A stretch of DNA of 64,000 bases from Spirochaetales bacterium (GCA_003252395.1 QKEL01000009.1:744001-808000); one strand, 5' to 3'; shown: positions 1 to 9,019, numbered from the stretch's first letter. Numbers and translations are program-made. The notes: a model not told the origin generated them from the sequence alone.

Positions 1-1
1 C

Positions 2-1024
2 AATTTCGGCTTTCCCGTCGCCGCGACCATGACGGAACTCTTTTCCCAGATATGCTCCATGAGCGATTTCCCCCGAAAATATACCGCCTACGAATACCTC
101 GCCCAATGCCGGACGGACAAACGGGACGGACCGCTTCGGGGCATAGGCATCGTGTGCGGGTATCAGGGAAACGGATTCCTCTCGAAAATCGTGGACCGGG
201 CGCCCTACTCCATGGAGGTGACCATGGAGACCGACGGGTCCGTGACCGTGAAAACGGGAATGGCCTCACCTTCCATGCGGAACGCCTTCGCCGCGACGGC
301 GGCGGAAATATTCGGCATAAAGCCCGACCTCGTGCGTTTCGCGGAACGGTCCACGGATACGATGAACCCAACCGGACCGGAAACCCTTTCGGCCGCCGTG
401 ACCATACTCGCGCCGCTTTTCGAGAAATGCTGCCATACCATTCAGCGGCAACGCTTCCGGACGCCCCTCCCCATCACGGCTAAAAAGGCATGGAAACCAT
501 CGAAAAACGATTCCTGGTCCTCGAAGGAATTCGCCGGGAATCCCTTCGTGTCCACCACGCCGGGAGCCTGCGCCCTCGAGGTCGAACTGGACCCCGTAAC
601 CTACGAGACGTCGATACGCGGGGTTTGGATCGCCTGCGACGCCGGCAAACTGTTCTCGAAGAAGCACGCCCGATCAGAGCTGGTCAGGAACGCGCATATA
701 GCCCTTTCGCGGGTACTGTGCGAGCGGATATCCATCAAGGAAGGGCGCTTTATCCCCTCGGACAGCGTTCAGTACGACATGCTCACGCCCGATCGGATGG
801 TCGACGTCGATATCGCCTTTTTAGATTCGAAGGCGGAAAGCCGCGGCATCGGCACCCTCGCGCAAAACCTCATACCCGCCGCATACGCGGCCGCCCTCGC
901 GCAAATCATCAGGCAGCCCGTCGGCCAACTGCCCCTGGGCCCGGCCTATATCCACGAACTGATTGAAACCCGCGATACAAGCGCGGAGAATCCGAAACCG
1001 GAAGCGGGGGGAGACGGACAATGA
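2..1024 (+). CDS. Molybdopterin-binding subunit of a xanthine dehydrogenase-family hydroxylase (C-terminal part, cut by window start)
   Basis: The frame is open to the window edge, so the ATG at 29 is probably internal and the start lies upstream. The visible ~340 residues match the C-terminal half of the large Mo subunit of the xanthine dehydrogenase/aldehyde oxidase family: a block around EVELDPVTYETSIRGVW followed by IACDAGKLF, then a GIG element and a closing PLGPAYIHELIE. Known family members carry Glu directly after this GIG(E) turn as the general base at the Mo centre; here the codon at 854-856 encodes Thr (RGIGTLAQN). The 2Fe-2S subunit follows with a 4-bp ATGA overlap and the FAD subunit after that, so this is a three-gene hydroxylase operon. 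Substrate unknown; the missing Glu suggests an atypical reaction or loss of purine hydroxylation. Confidence 0.8.
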   Translation, partial: NFGFPVAATMTELFSQICSMSDFPRKYTAYEYLAQCRTDKRDGPLRGIGIVCGYQGNGFLSKIVDRAPYSMEVTMETDGSVTVKTGMASPSMRNAFAATAAEIFGIKPDLVRFAERSTDTMNPTGPETLSAAVTILAPLFEKCCHTIQRQRFRTPLPITAKKAWKPSKNDSWSSKEFAGNPFVSTTPGACALEVELDPVTYETSIRGVWIACDAGKLFSKKHARSELVRNAHIALSRVLCERISIKEGRFIPSDSVQYDMLTPDRMVDVDIAFLDSKAESRGIGTLAQNLIPAAYAAALAQIIRQPVGQLPLGPAYIHELIETRDTSAENPKPEAGGDGQ

Positions 1025-1500
1025 TCGTAAGGTTTAACCTGAACGGCGCCACGGTATTCATAGACGCGAATCCCGGCGAAAGGCTCGTCCATATACTCAG
1101 GCGGCGGTATAACCTGCTCGGTTCGCGGGAAGGCTGCCTTTCCGGGCGTTGCGGGGCCTGTACGGTGCTTTTTAACGGATCGCCCATACCCTCGTGCATC
1201 GTACCCGTTTTTCAGGTACAGGACGGCACGATCGTCACCATCGAGGGCTTTCGCTCCGAGGAAGACTATGCCGATATCGAGCGGGGGTTCCTCGAGGCCG
1301 GAGTAACCACGTGCGGATTTTGCGACGCGGGTAAGATACTGACGGCCCACGCCATACTCCAGGCCTACCCCCGGCCCAGCAAGGACGAGATAAAGGATAT
1401 GTTCGGCGGAAACGTGTGCCGATGCACGAATATCGACGATTTGGTCGCCGGGGTGAAAAACGCCTCGAACATACGGCGGAAGAGATACCATGCCAAATAA
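1021..1500 (+). CDS. 2Fe-2S subunit of the molybdenum hydroxylase (XdhC/CoxS-like)
   Basis: 159 residues, the usual size of the small iron-sulfur subunit. The N-terminal plant-ferredoxin-type cluster is seen as CLSGRCGAC followed by a fourth Cys about 20 residues later (SCIVP). The C-terminal four-helix cluster domain is seen as TTCGFCDAGK and GNVCRCTN. In most relatives the second motif reads QCGFC; here Thr replaces the Gln that normally lies close to the molybdopterin. Electrons would pass from the Mo subunit through both clusters to the FAD subunit. The start ATG overlaps the stop of the Mo subunit gene (ATGA), and the end overlaps the next gene by 11 bp, indicating translational coupling. 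Substrate is not determinable from sequence. Confidence 0.88.
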   Translation: MIVRFNLNGATVFIDANPGERLVHILRRRYNLLGSREGCLSGRCGACTVLFNGSPIPSCIVPVFQVQDGTIVTIEGFRSEEDYADIERGFLEAGVTTCGFCDAGKILTAHAILQAYPRPSKDEIKDMFGGNVCRCTNIDDLVAGVKNASNIRRKRYHAK

Positions 1501-2329
1501 GAACACGACGATTTACCCGGTTTCCAACGTCGCGGAAGTCTTAAGCATCCTGAAAAACGTTCGAGGCGTTTCCATCGTGGCCGGCTGTACCGAATTGGCC
1601 CGCAGGCAAACGGGACGGAACCTCAGGCTGCCACCCCTGGTCCTTCCCCTCTCGCGGGTTCCGGAACTCTGCACGGTCGCCAAAACCGAGCGGTACATCG
1701 ATTTCGGTCCGAGCGTTACCCTTGAGGCCATCCTGCAGTTGGGCGCAAAAAACCTGCCCGAAGCGCTTCACCGGGCGGTGAAAAGCGTGGCGAACCCCGG
1801 GATACGCGCCCTGGGCACGCTGGGAGGCAATATTTCCGCCAAGGGGCATCGGCTGACCGCCTTCGCGCCGCTTTTAGCCCTGGACGCGCGATTGGAAATC
1901 AAGAGTCCCGCGGAAACCCTGTGGATACCCATGAACCGGTATTTCTCCAACACCGGGAAAACCCATCGGGACCCCACCGAGTTTATCTCCAAAATACGCG
2001 TTCCCACGGAACATTGGGACTTTTCGGTTTTCCGGAGAATCGGCAGCGCGGGCATCATATCCTCGTCCACGGCCAGTTTCGTGTTTTTGGTTAAACTGCA
2101 GAAAAACATCCTCGCGGATATCAGGATCGCCTGGGCGGGATCGTACTTTTTCAGGAACCGCGAATTCGAGAATATCCTGATCGGCCGGTCGCTGCCCATT
2201 CAGGCCAAGGACATAGACTACGTGACGGAAAAGGCGGAGGCTTTCTTTCCCGCCGAGCTTTTCCCGCCGTCTTATGAGCGCAGCTGTTTTATCAACCTGC
2301 TCCGGGAATCCCTTTCCACCCTTACCTGA
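1490..2329 (+). CDS. FAD-binding subunit of the molybdenum hydroxylase (XdhB/CoxM-like)
   Basis: 279 residues with the FAD-binding PCMH-type fold of CO/xanthine dehydrogenase medium subunits: an N-terminal VAGCTELARRQ region (relatives have AGGTxL at the FAD pyrophosphate), DFGPSVTLEAI, and the strongly conserved ANPGIRALGTLGGNIS. The C-terminal CO_deh_flav_C-like part (about residues 170-270) is recognisable but divergent. The family passes electrons from the 2Fe-2S subunit to NAD+ or another acceptor. The start overlaps the iron-sulfur subunit by 11 bp. The gene is convergent with queA, with only 11 bp between stops, and no clear terminator is visible. Confidence 0.85.
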   Translation: MPNKNTTIYPVSNVAEVLSILKNVRGVSIVAGCTELARRQTGRNLRLPPLVLPLSRVPELCTVAKTERYIDFGPSVTLEAILQLGAKNLPEALHRAVKSVANPGIRALGTLGGNISAKGHRLTAFAPLLALDARLEIKSPAETLWIPMNRYFSNTGKTHRDPTEFISKIRVPTEHWDFSVFRRIGSAGIISSSTASFVFLVKLQKNILADIRIAWAGSYFFRNREFENILIGRSLPIQAKDIDYVTEKAEAFFPAELFPPSYERSCFINLLRESLSTLT

Positions 2330-2340
2330 GCCGCTTTTTT

Positions 2341-3444
2341 TTACGTTATCAGCATGGAGTCGCCGTAGGAGAAGAACCGGTACCGCTTTTCCACCGCGTG
2401 CCGGTACGCCTCGAATACGCGCTCCTTCCCCGCGAAGGCCGAGACGAGCATGAGTAGCGTGGATTCGGGGGTATGGAAGTTCGTGAACACCCGGTCCACC
2501 GCCCGAAACCGATAGCCGGGATATATGAAGATATCGGTCGAACCGTCGCCCCCCAACAATCGGTTCTCGCTCGCGCTCCACGCGGACTCAAGGGTTCTGA
2601 TGCTGGTGGTCCCCACGGCAAGGACCGGCCTGCCTTCCTTCTTCGCGCGGTTCACCCGCTCCGCGGTACGCTCGCTAACCGTATAGGTTTCCTCGTGCAT
2701 GACATGATCCTCGATATTCTGCGCGCGGACCGGCAGGAAGGTGCCGAGCCCCACGTGAAGCGTAACCTCGGCCCGCTCAACGCCCTTCGCGTCGAGCCGG
2801 GAAAGAATGTCGTCGGTAAAATGCAGGCCCGCGGTCGGGGCCGCCACGGAGCCCACGGCGGTCGCGTACACCGTCTGGTACCGGCTTTTATCGGACAATT
2901 CGTCTTCCCGCTTAATATACGGCGGCAAGGGAAGGTGGCCGTGAAGGTCGAGCCAGGAATCGTCGATCGGCCGGTCAAACCGAACCAGCCTGAATTCCGA
3001 ACCCGCCAACCCCGCGCTCCCTGCATCGGGCCTATCGGGAACGATGCGCGCGCGGGTTCCGTCGTCGAAGCGGTAGGTTCGCCCTGGCTTATGGCGCTTG
3101 GCGTTCCGCACCATGGCCTTCCACAGGGTGCCGGGCAATCGCGCGCCGGCCGGGGTATCGGCATCGTCGGCCTCGGACTCGCCCGCCTTCGCGATTAAAA
3201 GGAATTCGGCCCGGTTGCCGCTCGATTCCGCGACGGGGAAAAGGCGCGCGTGGCGAACGCGGGAATTATTGAACACCATAAGGGTTCCCGGCTCGATCAG
3301 CTCGGGTATTTCGGAAAAAAGCCGGTCCGCGAGGGCGCCGGTGGCCCGGTCAAGGGTTAAGAGCCGATCGGCCCCCCGCTCGGGACAGGGCTTTTGGGCG
3401 ATCAATTCCTCGGGTAAATCAAAATAAAAGTCTTTCGTTTCCAT
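2341..3444 (-). CDS. queA: S-adenosylmethionine:tRNA ribosyltransferase-isomerase (queuosine synthesis)
   Basis: 367 residues, the normal family length. QueA transfers and isomerises the ribose of SAM onto 7-aminomethyl-7-deazaguanine in tRNA to give epoxyqueuosine. Family signatures visible are the N-terminal [23 protein letters not shown], the TAGLHFT segment and [11 protein letters not shown]. The ATG at 3444 was chosen because conservation begins there (METKDFYF); an upstream in-frame start at 3492 would add 16 residues inside ruvB. The chosen start still lies within the last codons of ruvB (26-bp overlap), so the two are translationally coupled. Last gene of the yebC-ruvC-ruvA-ruvB-queA series on the - strand. 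Confidence 0.96.
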   Translation of the reverse strand: METKDFYFDLPEELIAQKPCPERGADRLLTLDRATGALADRLFSEIPELIEPGTLMVFNNSRVRHARLFPVAESSGNRAEFLLIAKAGESEADDADTPAGARLPGTLWKAMVRNAKRHKPGRTYRFDDGTRARIVPDRPDAGSAGLAGSEFRLVRFDRPIDDSWLDLHGHLPLPPYIKREDELSDKSRYQTVYATAVGSVAAPTAGLHFTDDILSRLDAKGVERAEVTLHVGLGTFLPVRAQNIEDHVMHEETYTVSERTAERVNRAKKEGRPVLAVGTTSIRTLESAWSASENRLLGGDGSTDIFIYPGYRFRAVDRVFTNFHTPESTLLMLVSAFAGKERVFEAYRHAVEKRYRFFSYGDSMLIT

Positions 3445-4468
3445 CGTTACGGGTATCCGCGCGGTATTTACGCTCAATGCCGAGGTGGGCATAGGCGCGA
3501 TCGGTCACCATTCTCCCACGGGGGGTTCGCTGAATGAGGCCGGTTTGAATGAGATAGGGTTCGTAATAGTCTTCCAGGGTATCCAGGGCTTCGCCGACGG
3601 ATATCGCCAGGGTTTCAGCGCCCACCGGCCCGCCGCCGAAATTCTCGATTATGGAGGCAAGAATTTCCCGATCGTACTTTTCGAGGCCAAGCGCGTCGAT
3701 ATCGAGGTTTTTGAGGCCATCGCCGATTACCGTCTCGTCGATGGTCCCGTTGCCCAAAACCTGCGCGTAGTCGCGCATGCGCCGGAGCAGCCTGTTGGCC
3801 ACGCGCGGGGTTCCCCGCGAGCAACGGGCCAGGGCGAGGGCCGCTTGCCTCCCGATATCCACGCCGAGAATTCCCGCCGACCTCAGGATAATGGCGGCGA
3901 GCTCCTCGTTGGTGTAAAACCCGAAGCGCTGCACGATGCCGAAGCGGCTGATCAGGGGGCTCGAAACCATGCCCGCGCGGGTCGTCGCGCCGATGAGCGT
4001 AAAGGGCGGTATGGGGATACGAACCGTGCGCGCGCTGGGCCCCTGACCGATAATCCAGTCCAGTTCGTAGTCTTCCATGGCGATATACAGCATTTCCTCG
4101 ATCGCCGGCTTAAGGCGGTGTATTTCGTCGATGAAGAAAACCGTCCGCTCGGTCACGGTGGTGAGAATGCCCGCGAGGTCCTTGGGCTTATCCAGGGCGG
4201 GCGCGCTGGTTACCTTGAAGTCCACGCCCAATTCGTTGGCGGTTATTTGCGCGAGGGTAGTCTTGCCCAGTCCCGGCGGCCCGATAAGGAATACGTGGTC
4301 TAGGCTCTCGCCCCGGTCGCGCGCCGCGTCTATGAAAACCGCGAGGTTGCTCTTTATCTGCTCCTGGCCCAAAAAATCGGAAAGGAGGCGGGGGCGCAGG
4401 GCGCGGTCCCGTTCGTCGCCGGGAAGGGAGGCGCCGCGAACGACGCTCTCGTTCGAATCGTCTAGCAT
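3419..4468 (-). CDS. ruvB: Holliday junction branch migration ATPase RuvB
   Basis: 349 residues. AAA+ motor that encircles DNA and drives Holliday-junction branch migration with RuvA. Walker A GPPGLGKT at residues 63-70, Walker B with FFIDEIHRL around 112-120, sensor I region GATTRAGMV around 161-169, and a C-terminal winged-helix domain ending in [12 protein letters not shown]. It follows ruvA by about 13 bp and overlaps queA. Sequence is full length with no disrupted motif. This ruvC-ruvA-ruvB order keeps all resolvasome genes together. Confidence 0.98.
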   Translation of the reverse strand: MLDDSNESVVRGASLPGDERDRALRPRLLSDFLGQEQIKSNLAVFIDAARDRGESLDHVFLIGPPGLGKTTLAQITANELGVDFKVTSAPALDKPKDLAGILTTVTERTVFFIDEIHRLKPAIEEMLYIAMEDYELDWIIGQGPSARTVRIPIPPFTLIGATTRAGMVSSPLISRFGIVQRFGFYTNEELAAIILRSAGILGVDIGRQAALALARCSRGTPRVANRLLRRMRDYAQVLGNGTIDETVIGDGLKNLDIDALGLEKYDREILASIIENFGGGPVGAETLAISVGEALDTLEDYYEPYLIQTGLIQRTPRGRMVTDRAYAHLGIERKYRADTRNDGNERLLF

Positions 4469-4481
4469 GCGGATTCTCCCC

Positions 4482-5117
4482 TCATGAGCTTAAGCCCACG
4501 ATGGCGCGACGGAAGAGCTCTTTCTCGAAGGCTTCGCGCTCCGAGCCGGCGAGTTTGGCGGAATCCGCGATCGCGCTGGCCGCGGCGAGTTCCTTCGCGA
4601 CGGTTTCCACGATATCCGCCGCCTGACGGCGGTCAAAGCCCATATCGGCCAGGGCTTGTACCACGTCGTCGTGGGCGCCGCTCGCGTCTTTTTTCGAGCC
4701 TGAGGCGGAGGAAACGGAAGTGAGCTTGCCCTTGAGCGCGAGGATCATCTTTTGCGCCGTTTTCTTACCGATGCCCGGCGCGTGCTCCAGCGCGCCGAGA
4801 TCCTCGCTTTCCAGGGCCGCTTCCAGCTCCTGGCCGGGAATGTTCGAAAGAATTTTTATCGCTTGTTTGGGGCCGATACCGTCGACCTTCATCAGATCCA
4901 AAAAAAGGTTCCGCTGGGCGGCCGAGGCGAAGCCGAACAGGCGCATTTGGTCTTCCCGGTGATAGAGCCAGACGTACACTCGCGCGGGTGAACCAACGTG
5001 GCCGAAGGCCTCGAGATCGAGTTCGCTTACCATGAAGTCCCATTCTATGCCGTTGGCTTCCAGAAAGAGGGACTGGATATTTTTACCCGTAATCGTACCG
5101 GTTATGCTATTGAACAT
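4482..5117 (-). CDS. ruvA: Holliday junction DNA-binding protein RuvA
   Basis: 211 residues. RuvA tetramers bind the four-way junction and load RuvB. The N-terminal OB-fold begins [13 protein letters not shown]; two helix-hairpin-helix motifs follow ([16 protein letters not shown] near 75-90 and [17 protein letters not shown] near 108-124); the C-terminal third is the small RuvB-contact helical domain ([16 protein letters not shown]). Lies 24 bp downstream of ruvC and 13 bp upstream of ruvB in the same operon. Confidence 0.97.
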   Translation of the reverse strand: MFNSITGTITGKNIQSLFLEANGIEWDFMVSELDLEAFGHVGSPARVYVWLYHREDQMRLFGFASAAQRNLFLDLMKVDGIGPKQAIKILSNIPGQELEAALESEDLGALEHAPGIGKKTAQKMILALKGKLTSVSSASGSKKDASGAHDDVVQALADMGFDRRQAADIVETVAKELAAASAIADSAKLAGSEREAFEKELFRRAIVGLSS

Positions 5118-5141
5118 CGGCCCATTATCGGGTTTTTTCGG

Positions 5142-5630
5142 CTAAATGGCAAGGCGGGCCGTATTGATGCGGGTAATCGCGGCCGCGAGGGCGTCGGCGG
5201 CGTGGTCGGGTTTGGGGATCTCGCTCAAGCCCAGGAGCAGCTTAACCGCCTGCTGTACCTGGTTCTTGTCGGCCCGGGCGACGCCGACCACGGCCTGCTT
5301 TATCCCGTGGGGGGTAAACTCGAGCAGCTCGATCCCCCGAAGCGCAAGGGTGAGGGTTACCACGCCGCGGGCCTCGGCCACGCCCATGGCGCTCGAAACG
5401 TTCTTCGCGAAATAGAGGGTTTCCATGCCGGCGGCGACGGGTTGCCACCGGTCGAGCACGTCGGAAATGCCGCGAAAAATCATTACCAGCCGTTCCTGGT
5501 GGGGCATTTTCGCCGGGGTGGAAACCACGCCGTGTGCCAAGTACCCCATGCGGTTTCCGTTTTTCTCAACCACGCCCCAGCCGGTGGAGGCAAGACCGGG
5601 ATCGATACCCAGTACGATTTCGCGAGCCAT
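5142..5630 (-). CDS. ruvC: Holliday junction resolvase RuvC
   Basis: 162 residues from ATG 5630. RuvC is the dimeric endonuclease that cuts junctions held by RuvAB. The four acidic active-site residues are present: Asp10 in GIDPG, Glu70 in GMETLYF, and Asp142 and Asp146 in PDHAADALA. A longer open frame reaches upstream to 5705, but that extension is translated from a tandem repeat, so the internal ATG where RuvC homology starts is preferred. First gene of the ruvC-ruvA-ruvB-queA run; the yebC terminator and a 13-bp tandem repeat lie between it and yebC. Confidence 0.96.
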   Translation of the reverse strand: MAREIVLGIDPGLASTGWGVVEKNGNRMGYLAHGVVSTPAKMPHQERLVMIFRGISDVLDRWQPVAAGMETLYFAKNVSSAMGVAEARGVVTLTLALRGIELLEFTPHGIKQAVVGVARADKNQVQQAVKLLLGLSEIPKPDHAADALAAAITRINTARLAI

Positions 5631-5671
5631 GGACGCATCATACCGGATTGCCGGCAAAAGAGGAAGGGCGC

Positions 5672-5710
5672 GGCTCCAAGGAGCGGCTCCAAGGAGCGGC
5701 TCCAAGGAGC
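5672..5710. repeat. Three perfect tandem copies of a 13-bp hairpin unit
   Basis: The unit GGCTCCAAGGAGC occurs at 5672-5684, 5685-5697 and 5698-5710 with no mismatch. Within each unit GCTCC and GGAGC are inverted around AA, so each copy can form its own short stem-loop. The block sits between the yebC terminator and the ruvC start codon, in the 5' leader of the ruvC operon. It resembles the stem-loop modules found near rho in this window in design but not in sequence. Function unknown. Confidence 0.85.
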
Positions 5711-5735
5711 GGCGAAACGCCCACTCAAAGGGGGC

Positions 5736-5770
5736 AAAAAAAAACCGCCCTCCCCGGCTGGGTTGGGCGG
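5736..5770 (-). terminator. Rho-independent terminator of yebC
   Basis: Read on the - strand, CCGCCC (paired with GGGCGG) encloses a GC-rich loop and is followed by a run of nine T. It begins 19 bp after the yebC stop codon. It separates yebC from the ruv operon. Confidence 0.85.
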
Positions 5771-5788
5771 CTTCGCGAAAAGGAAGGC

Positions 5789-6529
5789 TTACTCTTCTTC
5801 GTAGCCTTCGGGAATATCGATGTTGGAGTAGACGTTCTGCACGTCGTCGTCTTCCTCGAGCTTGTCGATAAGTTTGAGAACCTTGCGGGTCGTCTCGTTA
5901 TCGAGGGTGCTGTAGGTGTCGGGAACCATGGAAATCGCGGCGGAGAGGGACTCAAAACCCTTCGCCTGCAGGGCTTCAAGGACGTTTTCGAAGGCGGTGG
6001 GATCGGTGGTCACGGTGATCACGCCGTCCTCGTTGGCAACGTCGTCGGCGCCGGCCTCGAGGCCCACTTCCATGATGGTGTCTTCGTCGGCGGTTTCGGC
6101 GTCGTACTCGATCACGCCCTTGCGGTTAAACATGTAGGCGACCGAACCGGTGGCGCCCAGGTTACCGCCGTTTTTGGAGAAAAGGTTGCGAACGTTGGCC
6201 GCGGCGCGGTTTTTGTTGTCGGTAAGCACCTCGACCAGGATCGCGACGCCGCCGGGACCGTAACCTTCGTACAGGAGTTCCTCGAAGGTGGAGGCGCCGA
6301 GCTCGCCGGTACCCTTTTTGATGGCGCGTTCGATGTTGTCTTTGGGCATGTTCGCGGCGCGGGCCTTGAGGATCGCGGTACGGAGCCGGGGATTGGAATT
6401 CGGGTCACCGCCGCCCATGCGGGCCGCGATGGAAATTTCCTTGATGAACTTGGTAAAGAGCTGACCGCGCTTGGCGTCGGCGGCTCCCTTGGCGTGCTTA
6501 ATCGTCGCCCATTTACTATGTCCTGACAT
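5789..6529 (-). CDS. yebC: YebC/PmpR family regulator / translation factor
   Basis: 246 residues, the usual family length. The N-terminus [15 protein letters not shown] is diagnostic, followed by the [14 protein letters not shown] helix and the conserved [12 protein letters not shown]. The family has been described as DNA-binding regulators (PmpR), and more recently as ribosome-associated factors that relieve stalling at proline stretches; which applies here cannot be told. A strong ribosome binding site (AAGGAG, 8 nt before ATG) precedes it. It often sits beside ruv genes in bacteria, as it does here, but a terminator separates it from ruvC. Confidence 0.96.
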   Translation of the reverse strand: MSGHSKWATIKHAKGAADAKRGQLFTKFIKEISIAARMGGGDPNSNPRLRTAILKARAANMPKDNIERAIKKGTGELGASTFEELLYEGYGPGGVAILVEVLTDNKNRAAANVRNLFSKNGGNLGATGSVAYMFNRKGVIEYDAETADEDTIMEVGLEAGADDVANEDGVITVTTDPTAFENVLEALQAKGFESLSAAISMVPDTYSTLDNETTRKVLKLIDKLEEDDDVQNVYSNIDIPEGYEEE

Positions 6530-6652
6530 CTATAGACTCCTTGTAACTGCGCCGCCCCGGTGAGCCGCGCGTTGGTTTAATGCCGTTATGGATTTAAAAA
6601 AAATGCGGATTCCCGAAATATTACCGAATAAAAAAAAGCATGTCAAGGCACG

Positions 6653-6688
6653 AAAAAGGGGCGCACCCTTCCGGGTAAACGCCCTTTT
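6653..6688. terminator. Terminator-like hairpin downstream of the small zinc protein
   Basis: AAAAGGGGCG and CGCCCTTTT pair around an inner ACCC...GGGT stem, giving A-rich and T-rich flanks on opposite sides, so it could work in either direction. It is about 85 bp past the stop of the - strand zinc protein gene and upstream of yebC. Confidence 0.6.
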
Positions 6689-6773
6689 CAAGCGCCGGCA
6701 TGCTTTTACTGACCAGGCCGTTTCGCTTTTATCGCCCGTTCCGTCGCGCGACGGGGAACGAAGAAACAGTGCC

Positions 6774-6998
6774 TTAGAATCGGTTTGTATGGGTGCCCTT
6801 GGCGATCATGGACATAATCTGGTTTTCGTACCATTCCGTGGAATAGGGAAAATGACTGCGAACGAGGGGACGAAGACGGGCGTCCATGGTATCCTTACAG
6901 GGCTCGCATACGTCGTATTCGCGAATGTGAAAGTAGTTCCGTCCGACGATCGGGGATTCGATTTCCTTTTTGCAGATATCACAGTACAGATTCTTCAT
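6774..6998 (-). CDS. Small two-CxxC zinc-binding protein, function unknown
   Basis: 74 residues. It begins MKNLYCDICKKEIESP and has a second knuckle VCEPCKDTM about 28 residues later, so a single Zn-ribbon-like site is likely. The remainder is hydrophilic with no membrane segment. A strong AAGGAG ribosome binding site lies 6-7 nt before the ATG, which supports a real gene. It stands alone: yebC lies downstream past a hairpin, and the NeuB-like gene is divergent. No function is assigned; a small regulatory or adaptor protein is plausible. Confidence 0.72.
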   Translation of the reverse strand: MKNLYCDICKKEIESPIVGRNYFHIREYDVCEPCKDTMDARLRPLVRSHFPYSTEWYENQIMSMIAKGTHTNRF

Positions 6999-7104
6999 CG
7001 GTAACTCCTTTTATACGAGAATCATAGCGCATCGGTTCCCGTTTGTCGAGCACGTTTTTTAATCGCCTTGACAGGTCGCGGGCCCTCCGTGCATGCTCTT
7101 GATC

Positions 7105-8235
7105 ATGAGCGAAAGAACTTTTACCGCCGGCGGCGCCTCGTGGTCGGCGAAGCGCCCCATGGTCGTGGCGGAGATCGGGACCGGACACGGGGGAGACCGC
7201 GGGAAGGCCCGCGACCTCATCGACGCCGCCCGGGAGGCCGGGGCCGACTGCGCCAAATTCCAGATCGTGTACGCCGACGAGATACTCCACCCCGAAACGG
7301 GGTTCGTGCAACTGCCCGGCGGCCCCGTCAGGCTCTATGACCGATTCCGGGAACTGGAGCTGCCGCCCGATTTTTACGCCGACATGGCCTCGTATTGCGC
7401 CAAACGGGGCATGCTCTTTCTCTGTTCGCCCTTTGGCCTGAAAAGCGCCCGGGAACTGCGCGAACTGGAGCCCCCCTTCATCAAGGTCGCCTCGCCGGAA
7501 CTGAACCATTTCCCCCTGCTCGAAGAACTCGCGTCGTATGGCATCCCCCTGGTTCTCTCCTCGGGCGTATCCCGGCTCGGGGATATCGAGCGGGCCATGG
7601 CGGCCACGGAGGCGGTCGCGGAGCGTATACTCCTCCATTGCGTCACGAGCTACCCCGCTCCGGAAACGGACTATAACCTGCGCCTTCTCGGCCGCCTTTC
7701 CGGCGTCTTCGGCATACCGACTGGCGTCAGCGACCACTCGCTGGACCCCGTCCTCGTTCCGGCCCTTGCGGTATGCGAGGGCGCAGCCATGATCGAGAAG
7801 CATATTTGCCTTTCAAGGAACGATCCCGGGCTGGACGATCCGGTCGCCCTGCCGCCGGACCAGTTCGCGGCGCTGTGTAAAGCCGTTCGCGAGGCGGCCA
7901 GGCGCGGCCCCGAGGCGACGAGGGAAGCGTTGACCAAGGAATACGGGGCGGAAAAAACGGAAGCGGTTTTGGGGGACGGGATAAAGAGGCTTGCCCCTTC
8001 GGAGCGGGCCAATTACGGCAGGACGAACCGTTCCCTGCATTTTACGCGCGATATGCGGGCGGGAGAAACGCTCACGGGCGCCGACGTCGCCCCGGTTCGC
8101 ACCGAAAAGGTATTGCGGGTAGGCCTCGCTCCCGAGCACCTCGCGGACGTTCTGGGCGCCCGCCTTACCCGGAACGCGAAAAACGGCGACGGGCTTTCGT
8201 GGGACAACTTTCTCAGTCGACCATCCCCGCGATAA
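7105..8235 (+). CDS. NeuB-family (sialic/legionaminic/pseudaminic acid) synthase
   Basis: 376 residues from ATG 7105; an in-frame ATG at 7093 is also possible and neither has a strong ribosome binding site. NeuB enzymes condense phosphoenolpyruvate with an N-acyl hexosamine to make a nine-carbon nonulosonic acid. The TIM-barrel part shows AEIGTGHGGD (most members have Asn where Gly follows Thr), CAKFQIVYADEI, FLCSPFG, IKVASPELNHFPLL, VLSSGVS, LHCVTSYPAPETDYNL, GVSDHSLDP and MIEKHICLSR. The last ~60 residues form a SAF (antifreeze-like) domain. No CMP-sugar synthetase (NeuA) or 2-epimerase of the NeuC type adjoins it, so the gene is an orphan here. Its 3' end overlaps convergent coaX by 23 bp. 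Confidence 0.87.
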   Translation: MSERTFTAGGASWSAKRPMVVAEIGTGHGGDRGKARDLIDAAREAGADCAKFQIVYADEILHPETGFVQLPGGPVRLYDRFRELELPPDFYADMASYCAKRGMLFLCSPFGLKSARELRELEPPFIKVASPELNHFPLLEELASYGIPLVLSSGVSRLGDIERAMAATEAVAERILLHCVTSYPAPETDYNLRLLGRLSGVFGIPTGVSDHSLDPVLVPALAVCEGAAMIEKHICLSRNDPGLDDPVALPPDQFAALCKAVREAARRGPEATREALTKEYGAEKTEAVLGDGIKRLAPSERANYGRTNRSLHFTRDMRAGETLTGADVAPVRTEKVLRVGLAPEHLADVLGARLTRNAKNGDGLSWDNFLSRPSPR

Positions 8236-9019
8236 GGCGCAACCCTTCCAGGGTAAGCATGGGATCCACGCGGTCGAAGATTTCCGTGACCGGCGCGAGG
8301 ACCGACGAAAGGCCGCCCGTCGCCACCACGGGCGCCTCTTTCGCCTTTTTACGGGCGAAGTCCGGGCGGTTTTCCGCGCGCATATCCGCGCGAATGCGGG
8401 CGATCAGCGACTCTACCAGGCCCTGGTAGCCGAGAACGACGCCGGCCTGTATCGAGTGAATCGTATTGGTACCCAGGCTTGACGGGGGCACTTCGAGGGG
8501 AACCGAGGGCAACTGGGCGGTATCGCGAAAGAGGGCCTGGAGCGCGGTGCCGAGGCCGGGGGCGATGGCCACGCCGCGGATGTCCCCCTCGTCGCCGATG
8601 GCCGTAAAGGTCAGGGCGGTTCCGAAATCGGCCACGATGCAGGAGGAGCGGTAGTAGGTCCAGGCCGAAACCGCGTCGCACACGAGATCGGTCCCGATTT
8701 CGTGCAGGGCGGACTCGGGCACCGTTACGGGGAGGCGGTCATAAAGCGACGGGCCGAGCACGATCGGCGCCCGGCCTATGAGCTTTTCTATCATCCGGGT
8801 AAAGGTATCTATCAGTTTGGGGACAACGGAGGAAAGCACGGTCTTTTCGATGGAGGCCGGCGCTACCCCGGCGTCGCGAAAGAGGGAGTGGAGGATCGAG
8901 CCGTATTCGTCGTCCGTCCTGCGGGGATCGGTATAGATGCGCCAATCGCGGACCAGATCGGTCCCGTGATACAGCCCCACCACGATGTTCGTATTCCCGA
9001 TATCGACTACCATCAGCAT
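8213..9019 (-). CDS. coaX: Type III pantothenate kinase
   Basis: 268 residues. Catalyses ATP-dependent phosphorylation of pantothenate, the first step of coenzyme A synthesis. Signatures of the ASKHA-fold CoaX family are visible: MVVDIGNTNIVVGLY at the N-terminus (phosphate-binding, Asp6), GTDLVCDAVSAW, VADFGTALTFTA and GVAIAPGLGTALQALF. The gene is convergent with and slightly overlaps the NeuB-like gene, and is divergent from hisS, from which it is separated by 47 bp that must hold both start regions. Confidence 0.95.
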   Translation of the reverse strand: MLMVVDIGNTNIVVGLYHGTDLVRDWRIYTDPRRTDDEYGSILHSLFRDAGVAPASIEKTVLSSVVPKLIDTFTRMIEKLIGRAPIVLGPSLYDRLPVTVPESALHEIGTDLVCDAVSAWTYYRSSCIVADFGTALTFTAIGDEGDIRGVAIAPGLGTALQALFRDTAQLPSVPLEVPPSSLGTNTIHSIQAGVVLGYQGLVESLIARIRADMRAENRPDFARKKAKEAPVVATGGLSSVLAPVTEIFDRVDPMLTLEGLRLIAGMVD

